A stretch of 64,000 nt of DNA from Porites lutea. Taxonomy: Eukaryota > Cnidaria > Anthozoa > Scleractinia > Poritidae. Below, piece by piece: positions 45,455-57,500 of the stretch. The translations under genes were made by a program, and so were the position numbers. Where the stretch lies: positions 12,871,552-12,935,551 of the forward strand of contig NC_133206.1 of assembly GCF_958299795.1 (NCBI RefSeq), written 5' to 3'. Positions within the stretch are counted from its first letter, which is position 1; every line of letters starts with the position of its first letter. The notes beneath the pieces were generated by a model that was not told the DNA's origin, made no database searches, and saw nothing but the letters and a program-made list of their open reading frames with translations.

Positions 45455-48400
45455 GTTTAAAATATTGGCCCGATGGTCTGTATGGCCTTCCCATGGCTGC
45501 TAGTGGCTGTCCGAATGATCCTTCTGTAAACTGGAGATTGGGTACCCTGTACCAAGACTGTGAAGACACGGATCCGGAAACCCATCATTCATTCAGCTTC
45601 AATTTAAAAGCTTCTATAATACAAGGCGATGTTGAGCGGTCGTTTTGCATGAAAACTACCACTTTCTTCGATTCAAGAAGAAAAGCGTGGCCTCCTGGAA
45701 AATACTGCATCTATCTCTCAGGAAGGTCATGTCCCTTGGGAATGACTGTAGGTTGGATTGTGTGGGATGACGAAAATGCTTCTATACCTGGAACGAGCAA
45801 CAGAAACCATCGCAATGGTACCTTGCCAGCTGGAAAGTACGACAGCAATACGTGAGTACCTTAAAAACAATAATCCCTCCCTTTTTTTCTTTCCTCCCAA
45901 TCCCCTACCCATTTCGACGCCTGCTAGCAAGTTAGGCTAAAAAATGGTTTTAAAATGGTACTTACAGGTTTTCAGGGCGTCCTGGCAGAGTACCAGAGAC
46001 ACGCTTAAACTGGGTAAGGTTTTGATCATGCGTTTGGCATAGGCACAGGTAAAGCAAATAAATGTGTGAGTGACTTAAATTTAGGTAAAGCAAATTATGC
46101 GACCGAACTGTGGGCCCTACAAACGACTACGGGACACATGTTCAAACGGCTCTTGCTCAACTTCCCTGCACGTGGCTAATCAGTAGACGGACGCTGCATG
46201 GTAGTTTCGATGCCGATGGTAACAGTACTGTTTGAGTTCGTGTAAAGTTGACTGTTTCACAGTTTTGTCGTCAAATCTTACTTGTCAGGGGCACCCAACG
46301 AGAAAGCCACTTGAATATAGCAATGTCAAACGTATTTTAGTATTTAAACGGTAGATATAGGCATATTTTTATCCCCTAAAAACTTTTCATCTGTTCGGAT
46401 TTCCTAGCTGAAAGTCTAGTGATCCGAAAATTATAGGGATCAAAACTTACCTTTTCGAAAATTTCAGCCAGAAAAAAGGCTATCGAAAATTCTAGGTGAC
46501 CTTTTCAGGGTAAAAATCCGTTAAAAATGGGCAGTTATACCATTTATAGATGTTCGAAAATCCTGGGAGAGGCAGGCAAGCAAGAAATTTTACAATAAAT
46601 GTTCTTAAAGTTCTAGATCTCAAATCGTCTTCCGAACAGATATTTTTCTGAAAATTGACGTTGGGTGCCCCTGACTTGTCATCCGTATGGAATTCCTGCG
46701 CTTGTTCCTGCATGCGTCATTTCACGTGGATACCAGTGGTGGCCACGCAAAATGTTGGTTGTTTTCTCAGGCTGCCCAAATAGTAGACTTGCTACAAGTC
46801 GACCTCTTGGTGAGCGAAGTGCGCCCTTTTAGCTAGGCCGCGAAGCGGGCGACCGAGCGACGAAGTCGCTAGAGGTCCCGCGCCATATTAAATCCGGCGA
46901 AGGACTTTTTTAAAAGTGTACTTAAATAGAACCCTGAAAAAATCCAAGATTCAACTATAATGCGACGAGTGGACGAACGCCCTATACAAGAGAGGTCCAA
47001 CTATACAGCCGGAAGGTTTTTTGATTGTGAGCTCGTCAGTAATATATGATGATGTTGGATGATGATTGAAAGTACCAGTTAGCTTGTGAACAGCTTCCCG
47101 GTTTGGTGTAAGGGGGGTTGAAAAGCGCGAGAAGACAGCAAGGGAAAAAATGAAAGAGAGGAAGTGTGGTAATAATGTCATTTCCCACTTCCTGGTCCTT
47201 CGCTCTATATAATACTACTTTCCCTTTTTACCGGTATGCGTTACAACAGGATACAAACAGTAAACTCCAAAACCCGTGTGCGACCAAACCTGGACACTGG
47301 TCAGGGATGGAGTCACAGAGCAACGTGAAAAAATGACGCTTAATTTACTTAATGCTTTGCGACTCTTCAGAGTGGGCAGATCTCAGTGCTAGAAATCAGT
47401 TTCCGGGACTTTCGCTCGTCCTTCTAAAATAAAAGTCATTTATTAACGGCTGACACCGCACTCGTCAAAAAAGATTGACCTTGCCTATGTTCTAAATCAA
47501 AGCTCTTTGCTGTATTTTTCATTTTCTTTTCATTCGGCATCATATTAACTGCAGTTAATACTTTTAATCAAACAGCCTTATCTACTACTGCTGCAGTACA
47601 AGTGGTTCGGCCAAATACCCTATCAGCCTTCCGCTGGAGTCCCCGTTCTATCTTATAGCGTACGGTACAAGGACATGCCAGGCAGTAAAGGGGGCCAAAT
47701 CAACCTTGGAGTATATTTACTACGAGACAGAAATTTTCACACTCATGTCTATGGACGATTACGGCGGAGCACATCCTTATGGTGTTGCAAAGGGCGGAAA
47801 GGGACACGTGATCTTTTACTGCTACTATACCCGTAAGTATATTTTAAAAAAAAAGAAAGAAAGTTAATAGCCTCAACCAACTGAATATATTTTCCAGTGA
47901 ATGTAATAAACCGAAGTTACGTCCAAGGTATACCCAGCCATCGCGCAGGACGCATCGACTATCTCCCCGGTCCTATTCTAATTATAACCTCAATGTGGTA
48001 TCTTAAAAACCCGCCCTTTTTCGCACCATGTTAGTTATCTAATCTGAGACAGTCTCGGATTCTGGATTCCAGATTCTTTGTCACTAGAACTTGGATTCTG
48101 GATTTCAATCGTAAGTGGGATTCCAGATTCCTTGAGCTGAATTCCGGATTCCAAAGCCTAGCATTTCGGATTTGACGAGCAAAAATTCCCGTATTCCGGA
48201 ATCTGGATTACCTAAAAGGCGGCGACTTTTCAAATTGACCGGGGTGAAAAGTGAATAAGCTTACCGTCACTACTCAATCTGTACGCTGATTCAAGGTCCT
48301 AATTACAGCTAGCAAGATTCTTGGACTTGCTTTGTAGCTCCACCTCAATCTATCTTATCCCTATTGAGACATCTTCACAAGCTATTGAGAGACATTGGCC

Positions 48401-51400
48401 CTATTTATACTAGAAGACGTCTTAGGCGTCCAGACGCATTAAACGTCTGACTGTTAAGTACGTCATTAAGTTTGTCCCGTTTTTATACTAGACGTCTTAA
48501 ACGTCTGAGACGACTAATTCTTCTGTTAAGTCGAGTCGGACGAACTTAGCTTCATACGTTTTATTCGTCTGACGTTTATGCGTTTACCTTATTTCCCGTA
48601 TTTATACTAAGTCGTCTAAGACGTCTTAAACGTCTCAGACGTCTTAGACGTCCTCTAGTATAAATACGGCTGTTAAGACTCCGTTATTTGTTTATTGTGT
48701 CTGGTTTACTACCTTCTACACCTATTAAACTGTACATTTGTTTTTCTAGGGTAGAGACTGAGTCTGATCATCATCATACTTTTAATTATTTTTCCTTTTC
48801 TTTTTGTTTGTTTATTTTTTCTTGCATTTTGTTTCCTGGTGAAGCTATTTACTGCCCTCCACTGAAACGCCCTGATAATGGAAAGCTGAAACCCTTTCGC
48901 TGTTGTGAGAGAAATAACAACAAATTCAACGACACCTGTTTAGTAAGTTGCAATCCTGGGTACATACCCGAAAATCCCGCGGGCCAAGTAACCACGTGTT
49001 TAGAGAACGGAACTTGGAGTAAACCATCTCTCACTGGTTGCAAACGTAAGATAGTTTTCGTTGTTATATTTTATGATGGACTTAAGGGGTAAAATCAACA
49101 CTTTGTTCTGATTAGTCTCTTACTGTATGGGTTTTATTAGTACTAGACGTTCGCGTATCTTGAGTTGATAGCCACTGATTTTAAAGTGAATTTGGAATTG
49201 ATACCTTTTTTGGAACTGAAATTTTCTTTGAGCGTTGCTGCGTGCCGTTTTCGTTTGGCGATGATCACCGTTGTACCAACGAAAACGTCTGGGAAACGAG
49301 GATTTATATATAATAATTATCAAAAGAGTTTTTTCGAAGAGGGCGGGGGGGATGATCGTGTTACATTGCGATGATAATGATGATGATGTTGATGATGATG
49401 ACGAATACGATGATGATCAGGGTTGATGCTAATGATCACCTTTTAGTTTTATTTCTCATAACTTATCACTTTAATAAATGTTTTCAGGTTCTTTTCAAAA
49501 CATTACAGCATCGCCAGTTACAAAATACCGAATAACGTCTTCAACGCCAGTTTTGACTTGGACGCAATCACCTTTACAGACCACAGCGTCCACACCTCTA
49601 AATCTCAGTACCACGTCTTGTATCGTATCGCCTCCCAGGGTCACTGTAAGTTCAAGCGTCATTCAAGTTTCCCGCGCTTCATCCCTGTGGAGTAGTACCA
49701 CACCATCCCCTACCCTGCCCTCTGTTGGTAGTAGTATACCGCCCGTCGAGGAGGAGGTTGGGTCATTACATAATACCCTACAAGAAACTAATTTCTTGAT
49801 CGGAGCGGTAGCTGGTGGTGCACTACTCTTGGTGATCATAATCTTATCGCTTGTTATTCGAAGGAGAAGGTAATAAAAATTTCACAAAAATGTTAAAATT
49901 ATTAAACAAACATGTTTCTTGGAGAGCGCTTAGGGACGGACCGTTAGATGGAATTAGAAAAGTTATAGGGGGAGGATTTTAGAGCGGCATGAAATTTTTT
50001 CGTTTACATTTCCATTATATGATTTTTATTAGACCAGTGCATGGATATTTTTAAGGTTTACTAAGCGTGCATAATTTTTTTTAGTGAATTTTCCCTTGCA
50101 CGAAAGTTTTTTTTGTACTTCTTCCCCCCCTCCCCCACCTTCATAAGTTTTCTAATAGTATAAACATATATAGCTTAAGGCCACTATTTAAATCAGAAAG
50201 ATGTGAATATCATTATCCCTCAGAAGATAACCTTAACTTTTTCTTATTCTTCATAAATAATTCTCATGATTCTCTTGCAGAGCCCAAAGTGCCACACCGC
50301 GCAGAGGAACAGGTGTAAAAGTGTACATGAGGCAAGCACAAATAATCATTATTCAGGTTTATCTATCGGACATGTATAGTATGGTGCCTTCGTTTCAATA
50401 GCGTTCGTTTCCTTTGTTTCAAACTCGTCATGTTACAATACATATGATGAAATTTAAACCAAAAATAAAATTGAACCAGAACAAAAACGTTCGTTATCGT
50501 AAATTTTTACTAAATCTAAGCAGGCGGTCAACATTCATAGTTATGATACAGAGTACTTTTACCCTCTGACGTCAGAGGTTTTCCAATGTCCGCCCCAAAA
50601 TTTACAGCGGTATTGCGATAAAAAGTTTATTTTTAGGCGTCACGTGACCTGGAAGTACCCAATTAAAGGGCATGGTTTTGGGAGAAAAATCCACTATCAA
50701 AAAAGTACTGTCTACTTAGTCATTGCATCTTCGAATTTCCTGGACTGCACACAACACATTAGGTATTTTACTTTGGTATGGTTTGACCAAACACCAGGGC
50801 TCAGTTGCTCGAAGCATGGTTAGCGTTAACCAGTGTTTAATACCTTGACAACGTATTGGTTTTGATACTGCTTAACCAATGGTTAAAGCTAACCATGCTT
50901 TGAGCAACTCAGCCCAGGACGATAGTCTGCGTAGCTGGCGCTTTTCGTTGGGAAGGGACTGGGCTATAGAGGGAATCGCTATTGATCGCCAGCAAGAGGC
51001 GAAGCGGTGAGAAGAATGGGGCTGAAATCGGCTTCCCCTCTTGTTTGCGTAGATTTCGTGTGTACCTTCCGTTAACTCATTCTTTTCCACTTTTTTGTTT
51101 TCTTTAAAGCGAGATTGAAGAGACGTTTACGATGGACAATCTATATTCTGAAAGGTTTGTAAAAACTCAGTTCTTTTAAATTGCCCGGCTGCAGGCAGCT
51201 TGAATGGGAAATTCAGCCCAGTGTGTTCCAGTTAGCTTGTGGTTTCCTTCTAGGTCGCGATCTCCCTATAGCTTCGAGCTGCAGGAATAGTTACCTTGAA
51301 AAAGTGTTTTTTATGCCGTTGTCAAGTATATCAAGGACCTGTTCATCAGTTCGCACGTCTTGTTCCCTCCTTTTATGTTATTTAACTCGTCTGAAACGTC

Positions 51401-53376
51401 TCAGCACCCAGTGTTGTTATAAAGTCAACTTACAGATGCTATTTGGTTTTCTTCAGCGAATTCATTCATAAGCGATCTTCAGAGGAAAACCTACTACACG
51501 ATAGGTCAGTTATTGTGCTTATATTGAATTTCTCTTTTTCTTTTTTCCCTTGAGCAAATTAAGACCATGCAATTAACATATTACTAACATTACTAGCTAA
51601 TAAAAGATTCCTTTTTTTCCAGTTGTTCTGCAAGAACAGTTGAGTATGAAGACAAGGCCGCAGAAAATCTGCTGTACGAAAGGTACTTAAGTTCTGCATC
51701 AAAGTTATGTGTAAGAAAAATAATCCGTCACGACTATTTTTAAAGAGAAAAGAAAAACTGGTAAATCGGCAAAAACAACGAAGGCTACATTCACACTACA
51801 ACGGGCGAATTTTTCGATCGATTGAAAAACAACTTCGTGCCTTTAGGTGTTCTGTGTGAACGAAGTCGGGTCCGCCGGTCAAAGTTTTTAGCCAGTCGAA
51901 AAAATTCATCCTGTACCGTCGCGTGTGGACGTAGCCTAAGTAACATTTTCTTAAAAAAGGGCACAAATCAACAAAAACCTGAGAAAAGCCCAGAAAGTTG
52001 TGTCTAACACAAACCGAGTTTGAAGGGAAGAATTCTAGCCTGCGTAGCTGGCGGGATTAGCAGGAGTGCTGTAGCTTTTGGCGGCGGAGTCGCCTGAAGA
52101 TTGGGAGCAAGTGTGGTCAAACACGGATCTTCGCTCGCGGCATCGCCGGCAGCCTAAATTTCGTCCGATTGCTTTGAGTCGTTTTCTCCTCTCAGTTACT
52201 GAGGGAGTAATAACGACTGGAAGTAATCGGATGAAATTCAGGCTACATCGCCGGTCGCTTCGAGTGGCGGCTCCGCCGCTAAGAAAGTTAGTACCCCGGG
52301 CAAAAGAATGCCGCTAGTTACGCAGGCTACGGGATTTCACACATTTAAACTGCGGGTGAAGAACTAAATGCAAAGACGATCAATGCAGTTTAAGAAGCAA
52401 CCTATACCGTGGGGTAAAATAGCCGGAAAAAATTCAGGCTTGCCAGGTAGTCTAAGGATTCGAACGCTGACGTCTGCGATACCGTGGCATGCAGCGCGGC
52501 TCTAACCACTTGAGCTAGCACGCTACCGGGAACTAGTCATATTATTGGTTCGTACTATACCCGGGAAAGATGAAGATGAAATCGATGAATGTATGAATTT
52601 CATATATTATTAACCTGACAGATATGAAATCTACGTAACCCTATAAAGCATGCGCAAAAATATTTAAAACAGATGACAAGGAGACCTTGTTACTGCTACA
52701 GTGTATTACTATAGAACTTTCTTTTTGTTGAAAAGGTAACGGCTCAAATTGTTTTGATATTATTAGCTGTGGGACTCGCTTCTCTGTTACAAAAGTTGAA
52801 GATAACGTTCTTTACGAGAGGTAAGAAATACAAGTAATATAATGTAAGCTTTCAACCACTAAAAAAATCCAAAACACCTTTATTAAAATATTGAAGACGA
52901 GTGGGACCATGCAAAAATCCTCCAGAGAGGGGTTTCATTTGAAGGCAACAGGGTTTTTTTTCCAGCTCAAAATTAAGAATTGTCTAATATGTTTCCTAAA
53001 TTGACTTTGAGATCTCCCATTGACCAAAAATTAAATAAGAAAAATACCAAGTAAAAATCTCGAAATTTGTTTCACATTTCAATTTGTGACGTAAAACAAG
53101 TCGAAGAATTATTACGCTTTCTTTAACGCAGCTTGTTCCACTCATTCATACTAAACAACCAAAATTTGTGGCCGTGATACAAGTTTGTCAACAAGAATAA
53201 ATTGCCACCTTTTAACTTCTTAGACTTCTAAAACTTGGAGGATATTAAACAATTAAATTCAGAATACTTAAAAATATGTTGTTGTTAATTGTTTTTGTAG
53301 CATGTCATTTCATGAAAGCCAAGACGAGAAGGACTCCGAAACACTCCGTCATCATTTCTATAAAACAGTCACATGA
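45455..53376 (+). CDS. ApeC-CCP transmembrane protein (5' end missing)
   Basis: Exons with GT-AG junctions: 45455-45851, 47576-47832, 48845-49045, 49488-49869, 50283-50312, 51110-51154, 51457-51504, 51623-51682, 52767-52820, 53301-53376 (TGA). Exons 1-2 encode an ApeC domain: YWPDGLYGLPMAASGCP, WPPGKYCIYLSGRSCPLGM, VGWIVWDDENAS, LIYYCCSTSG, IFYCYYT. Exon 3 is one CCP/sushi domain (CPPLKRPDNG, CLVSCNPGYIP, CLENGTWSKPSLTGC). Exon 4 is a Ser/Thr-rich stalk, the membrane span FLIGAVAGGALLLVIIILSL and a basic stop-transfer RRR. The remaining small exons form a cytoplasmic tail. ApeC proteins in amphioxus bind bacterial peptidoglycan components, so a pattern-recognition or adhesion receptor is plausible, by inference. 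The first exon enters in phase 1; the signal-peptide exon was not found. Confidence 0.85.
46286..46673. mobile_element. 388-bp hAT-like MITE in ApeC intron
   Basis: CAGGGGCACCCAACG and CGTTGGGTGCCCCTG are perfect 15-bp termini flanked by ACTTGT (46280-46285, 46674-46679). The interior has TTCGAAAA/TTTTCGAA words. Non-coding. Confidence 0.8.
48050..48200. repeat. GGATTCTGGATTCC-type repeat in ApeC intron
   Basis: Degenerate repetition of GGATTC, TGGATT and their complements (TCTGGATTCCAGATTC near 48061). Intronic. Confidence 0.55.
48399..48669. mobile_element. GACGTCTTA-rich MITE in ApeC intron
   Basis: Ends CCTATTTATACTAGAAGACG and CTCTAGTATAAATACGG are inverted; the interior is built from repeated AGACGTCTTAAACGTCT modules that pair with each other. 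Non-coding. Confidence 0.65.
49368..49430. repeat. GAT trinucleotide repeat
   Basis: Imperfect (GAT)n in the intron before the stalk/membrane exon. Confidence 0.7.
50283..51682 (+). other. First four tail exons of the ApeC gene
   Basis: Exons of 30, 45, 48 and 60 nt, each divisible by three and in phase 2. They read SPKCHTAQRN; SEIEETFTMDNLYSE; SEFIHKRSSEENLLHD; SCSARTVEYEDKAAENLLYE. The 50281 acceptor is followed by a second AG at 50282; only the downstream choice keeps the later exons in frame. With exon 52767-52820 (SCGTRFSVTKVEDNVLYE) and the last exon (SMSFHESQDEKD to FYKTVT) they make a tail of about 105 residues. The last three residues before each donor in the core exons are Y/H-S/E/D plus the split Ser. 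Confidence 0.75.
50797..50915. mobile_element. 119-bp palindromic MITE
   Basis: GGGCTCAGTTGCTCGAAGCA, then TGGTTAGC, is mirrored by GCTAACCATGCTTTGAGCAA, then CTCAGCCC. It lies in a tail intron of the ApeC gene. Confidence 0.8.
51782..51937. mobile_element. 156-bp MITE in tail intron
   Basis: Left AGGCTACATTCACAC matches inverted right GTGTGGACGTAGCCT, with an interior of ATTTTTCGATCGATTGAAAA-type palindromes. Non-coding. Confidence 0.65.
52036..52329. mobile_element. 294-bp MITE with CTGCGTAGCTGGCGG ends
   Basis: TAGCCTGCGTAGCTGGCGG and CCGCTAGTTACGCAGGCTA are inverted. An internal GGCGGAGTCGCC / GGCGGCTCCGCC pair also matches. A partial relative begins near 50927. Confidence 0.75.
52441..52532 (-). 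repeat. tRNA-derived SINE-like segment
   Basis: On the minus strand GCTAGCTCAAGTGGTTAGAG fits an A box and GTTCGAATCC fits a B box about 45 nt later; GGTAG and CTACC could pair as an acceptor stem. The T-stem is poor, so this looks like a SINE head rather than a working tRNA gene. Confidence 0.45.
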
Positions 53377-54514
53377 TTGAACTACGCCTTTTGTCTCGTG
53401 TGAAGAGCGTCAACCTTTGGATACAAATATGTCATTTCGTGCGTAAAATTGCGTGCTATAAATATTCCTTTATACAGAGAAACATTACCAGTTGTTCCGT
53501 TTCGGATCTGTGCCATACTTATTGACTGTTTTCATAAAAAACGAACAAACAAATGCTAGACGCGCAGAGGTCAATTTTTAAGAATTTCTTTTCTCTTTTA
53601 ACTCCACCTAACTTTATTCTTTTACCAGACTTTACTGTGTCACAATTATCTACCAGTCACTTTGTCCCTGGAGAAAGAAAGCCCTTACATTTTCCTAAAT
53701 TCAACCTGGTTAATAAGGAAACCCCGTTAATATGGACACTTTCTATGGCCTTCTCAGTGGATCTCAGTGTCCAGTGTCCGTATCAACGAAGTTTAACACT
53801 GTACTTACTTGGAAGGCTTTTCTAAAAAGCAATATCACACGTATATTCAATTGATGCAATATATTGATGCAGGATGATTTTACATAAGGATACCATCTTA
53901 AGTGAGTCTCAAGTTCCCTGATTAGATGGATAAGACAAAGGTTTCTTTCTCTTTAAAGAACTTGAAGTGTTTGGTTGTTTTAAAAAAGAAGTAGCCATTC
54001 TAGACTTCTTTGTTAACATGTGTTGTAACGCTTTATAAACAAGGCATGTATATGACAGTAAGATGATAGGTTTTTTACATGCATTATTAAGTCGGGGCAT
54101 TAAAGCCAACATAATGGCTGCAATATAATATTGCACGGGGCATTATTTCCTTTGACTTTTCTACAATGCATTGCAACATTACATGCAACGTAATGTATCA
54201 ATTTGCTGAGTGGCTAACAGGCATCGTTAGGTTTTTTTTAGGCAGCCTTACATTTGATGAGACATAAATAAATTGCCAGTTAAGATTGAAAAAGATTGCT
54301 CTCACTGTTGAAGATAATTAAGACAAGGAAAGTCAAAGACTCTATTGCTGCAATATTGCACACAATATTATCAGAGGTTGGCACACGAGGCAGTTTAGCT
54401 GCCTGTATCATGCGATATTACCCCAATGATTTACCATGTGTCTGGGCCTATACATCAACTGAACTCCGCCCATGAAGAAATAAATACTCCTCATAGTACC
54501 AAAGATTCATGCTC
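53377..54514. other. Convergent 3' intergenic region
   Basis: Separates the ends of the ApeC gene (plus) and COX11 (minus); it should hold both 3' UTRs. A 90-codon ORF at 53553-53825 has no recognisable family. No RNA gene seen. Confidence 0.5.
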
Positions 54515-57500
54515 CTATAAACCAAGTTTCTCAGCTTCTTTAGCCTCAAAGAAGGTGTATGACAGTGTAATGGTGTCCACTTTGGCCATAGCTGGGTCTT
54601 CTATAAATTCAGGGTCAATGTAAAAAAACACAGGCATGTCAACCTGTCAAGAAAAAAAAAAGAGAAAGAACGAATATGATGAGTAGAAAATAAAGAAAAA
54701 AATACGATTCCTGGAGCACTTTTAAAGCAAGGAAGTCACTATAATTTCAACCTAACTGATACAGGCAATATTATTATTAGTAGGTGAGGAATTGTCTAGC
54801 TAGGAAATTCTTTGATTCATTTTTGCTTAACCCTTTATATCCAAATACAAATTTTCCACATCTTCAGATCGACTGATCGATCTTTGCGTCCTACGGAATG
54901 CATGCCATGAATAATTATTTTGCATCTTATGGAATTTTTATGCATCAGGGACACAGGATGCAGAGGTAACAAAATCACTGCATTACTTTTATCCTCTTTA
55001 GCTTTATATTTCATTAGGCAGTAATGATTAAGAAAAGCAAGACCAGCTCACCAATCTGGCTTAAAGTTAGATTCTGGTTTGCTTGTGTTTAGAATATCCT
55101 GTTTGTGCAATTTCTGTGGCAGTTATTATGGCTATTGTTTACCATTGTTGTGCCTTAAAATATAATAGAAGGACTGTATTTTAATTTCAGTATGCTGTGA
55201 TACAGAGTTTTGGAGTCAGTCTTCATATTAACTGTCTGGTTACATATAGGCCTGAGCATGTTCAATTTGGACTCAGTTTTTTCTTAAAACTAGGACTCAT
55301 TGGTTCTCGATGGGGACTCATGATTTTTTACAAGATCAGTCCCAGGACTCACCATAACTTTTTGTAACAAAATCACTGGTAATGGTCACCCAAAAAAGGT
55401 CTGTTCTCCAGTGGAAAATGGTTTAAGGGTTAAAATGGCATGCAAGGACTGTAGCATAGTAGTTGGGAAGACAAGTGATTTTCCTTTTCTATGTTGTACA
55501 TATATGTGTTTCATTGTGATGGCATACTCCTAGACCAACTGCCTTCATGTCTTTGCTACTTGCAACAATAAATTGACCTGTCTTTTCTCAAAGTCTATCT
55601 AAAGCCCTTCAAGGGAAAAGTTTTGTCTTACAACTGTACAATGTACCTGTTCATGCGGATTAAGCCTCTGTTCCTCAAAGCAAAAACACTGTGAACATGA
55701 GAACACATTCATGAGTAGCAGGTTTCAACTATCAAAAACAAAGTTAATTGAGATGCTTCATCACAGAAAAGGTCTCACTTAATCCACAAAAGGATCATAA
55801 AAGGCAAATATATCATTCTGTTACAGGTCAGGTTAAAATTATTTAACCTAGGTTGAATCTCCATTTCCTTTGTTTCCTAGCCTTATGTATTCATGCATTA
55901 GGGCTAGGAGACAAAGAAAATTAAGAATCAACCTTTGTGAAATGGTCAAATCAAAATTAACCTGAAATCAAATTTGACCCATAAAATATCTACTGGTACA
56001 TTCTTTTAAAATGATGATGATTATAATAATAATTTATTATTATTATTATTATGATAATGTTGATAATGATGATGATTATTATTACTATTATTATCATTAT
56101 TCACAAAAATCAACTTAAACACGATAACATAAAATGTTTTACTTGGATTTTGTTGAAATATTGCCCAGCCTCAAAAGGAACCACATTGTATGTAGAGATA
56201 CCAGTTATTGGCTCATCAGTTGGATTTGTAGCAGTGTAAAATGCAAGGGCTGTCTCTCCTGGGGCAACCTGCAAAAAATATCATTCAGTGAGATCAAGTA
56301 AATAATAGCCAACCTGGGAACTCCTCCAGATTAATGATGGTCAAAGGACAACAGCAACAGTGGGGTACGTATCAAAAAGTGGGAGCAGAGCAAACATTAG
56401 AAAAATAATATTTTCAAATAGAGAAAGAAAAAAACAGCTGATATTACTACTCTAGTTATTCATGACAAAAGGAAGGAGGAATTTAAGAAAAAACACTAAC
56501 CCAAATAATATTAACAAAGACATTGAGCAAACCAGATAGCCTGCATAAAATTGCTTTTTAGTAATAAATAACTGATTTAATATTAAATTATTGGATGCCT
56601 ACATCCACAACCCACCTTGACAGCAGTCTGTTGAGGCCTAAAGTTCCAGCGCATTGCACCACTCTTATCAGCATTAAACCTGATAAGCAGCTCTCTTTCA
56701 GGTATTCTCTCCATTTGTTCGATCTTCTCTCCTGCCTCTTCTCTTTTTACAGTTCCACCTAATCCTGTTGCCTAAACATACACAAGACAAAGAGGCATGA
56801 GACATGGTGGCTGAAAGATTAAGCCTTCAAACTTAGGATATGTTAGCCTGCACCAGACAAACAAAACTAAACCTCTGGATTAGACAGTCAGTGAGCGAGT
56901 CCTTGAATCCTTGTTCTGGTCTCTAGGCTTCATACCAGAATTTGAGTACCCAACATGGTTGACCTGTTAAAAAGCCATGTGAATCAGGTTGAAGGGAAAT
57001 TCGAAATGCACTTTGGGTAATGAACAAGTCTGTTAGGGCCTAGAACAAGGATTTCGGCAATGCTTTGCAGACGTTACTAACCAGGGTAAGATAATGTCTA
57101 CTACACAGACTAAGAATCTACAGGTCTAGTTCAAACTTTGCCGTCACATTTTTATACCTGCCAAGTGTCATGCCTAAGGCGTGATTGTCACGCCTGCAGA
57201 TCGAACACTTGGATCTCACGCCTACTCACGCCTGTGTTCCGATTTGTCACGCCTGGTAGAAAAGTTTGAGCCATTACAGCATTAACTGACACATTTTGAA
57301 AAATATATTAATTATTTAAACAAACCAGAACCAAAGAGAGAAAAGAAAAGTGTATGTGGATGATCGACTGTCTCCGAATTCTCTTTTTTTAGTAGGGAAG
57401 TCAATGTTCCTTTGTGTTCCAGTGTTAGTGTTAGACGGAACTCTTCGTAACATCTTCGGAAGTCTTCGGAACGTCATCGGACATCTTTGGATATTATCGG

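Noticed and set aside
52441-52532. Functional tRNA gene
   Set aside because: A and B box matches exist, but the T-stem and anticodon arm do not fold properly; called SINE-like instead.
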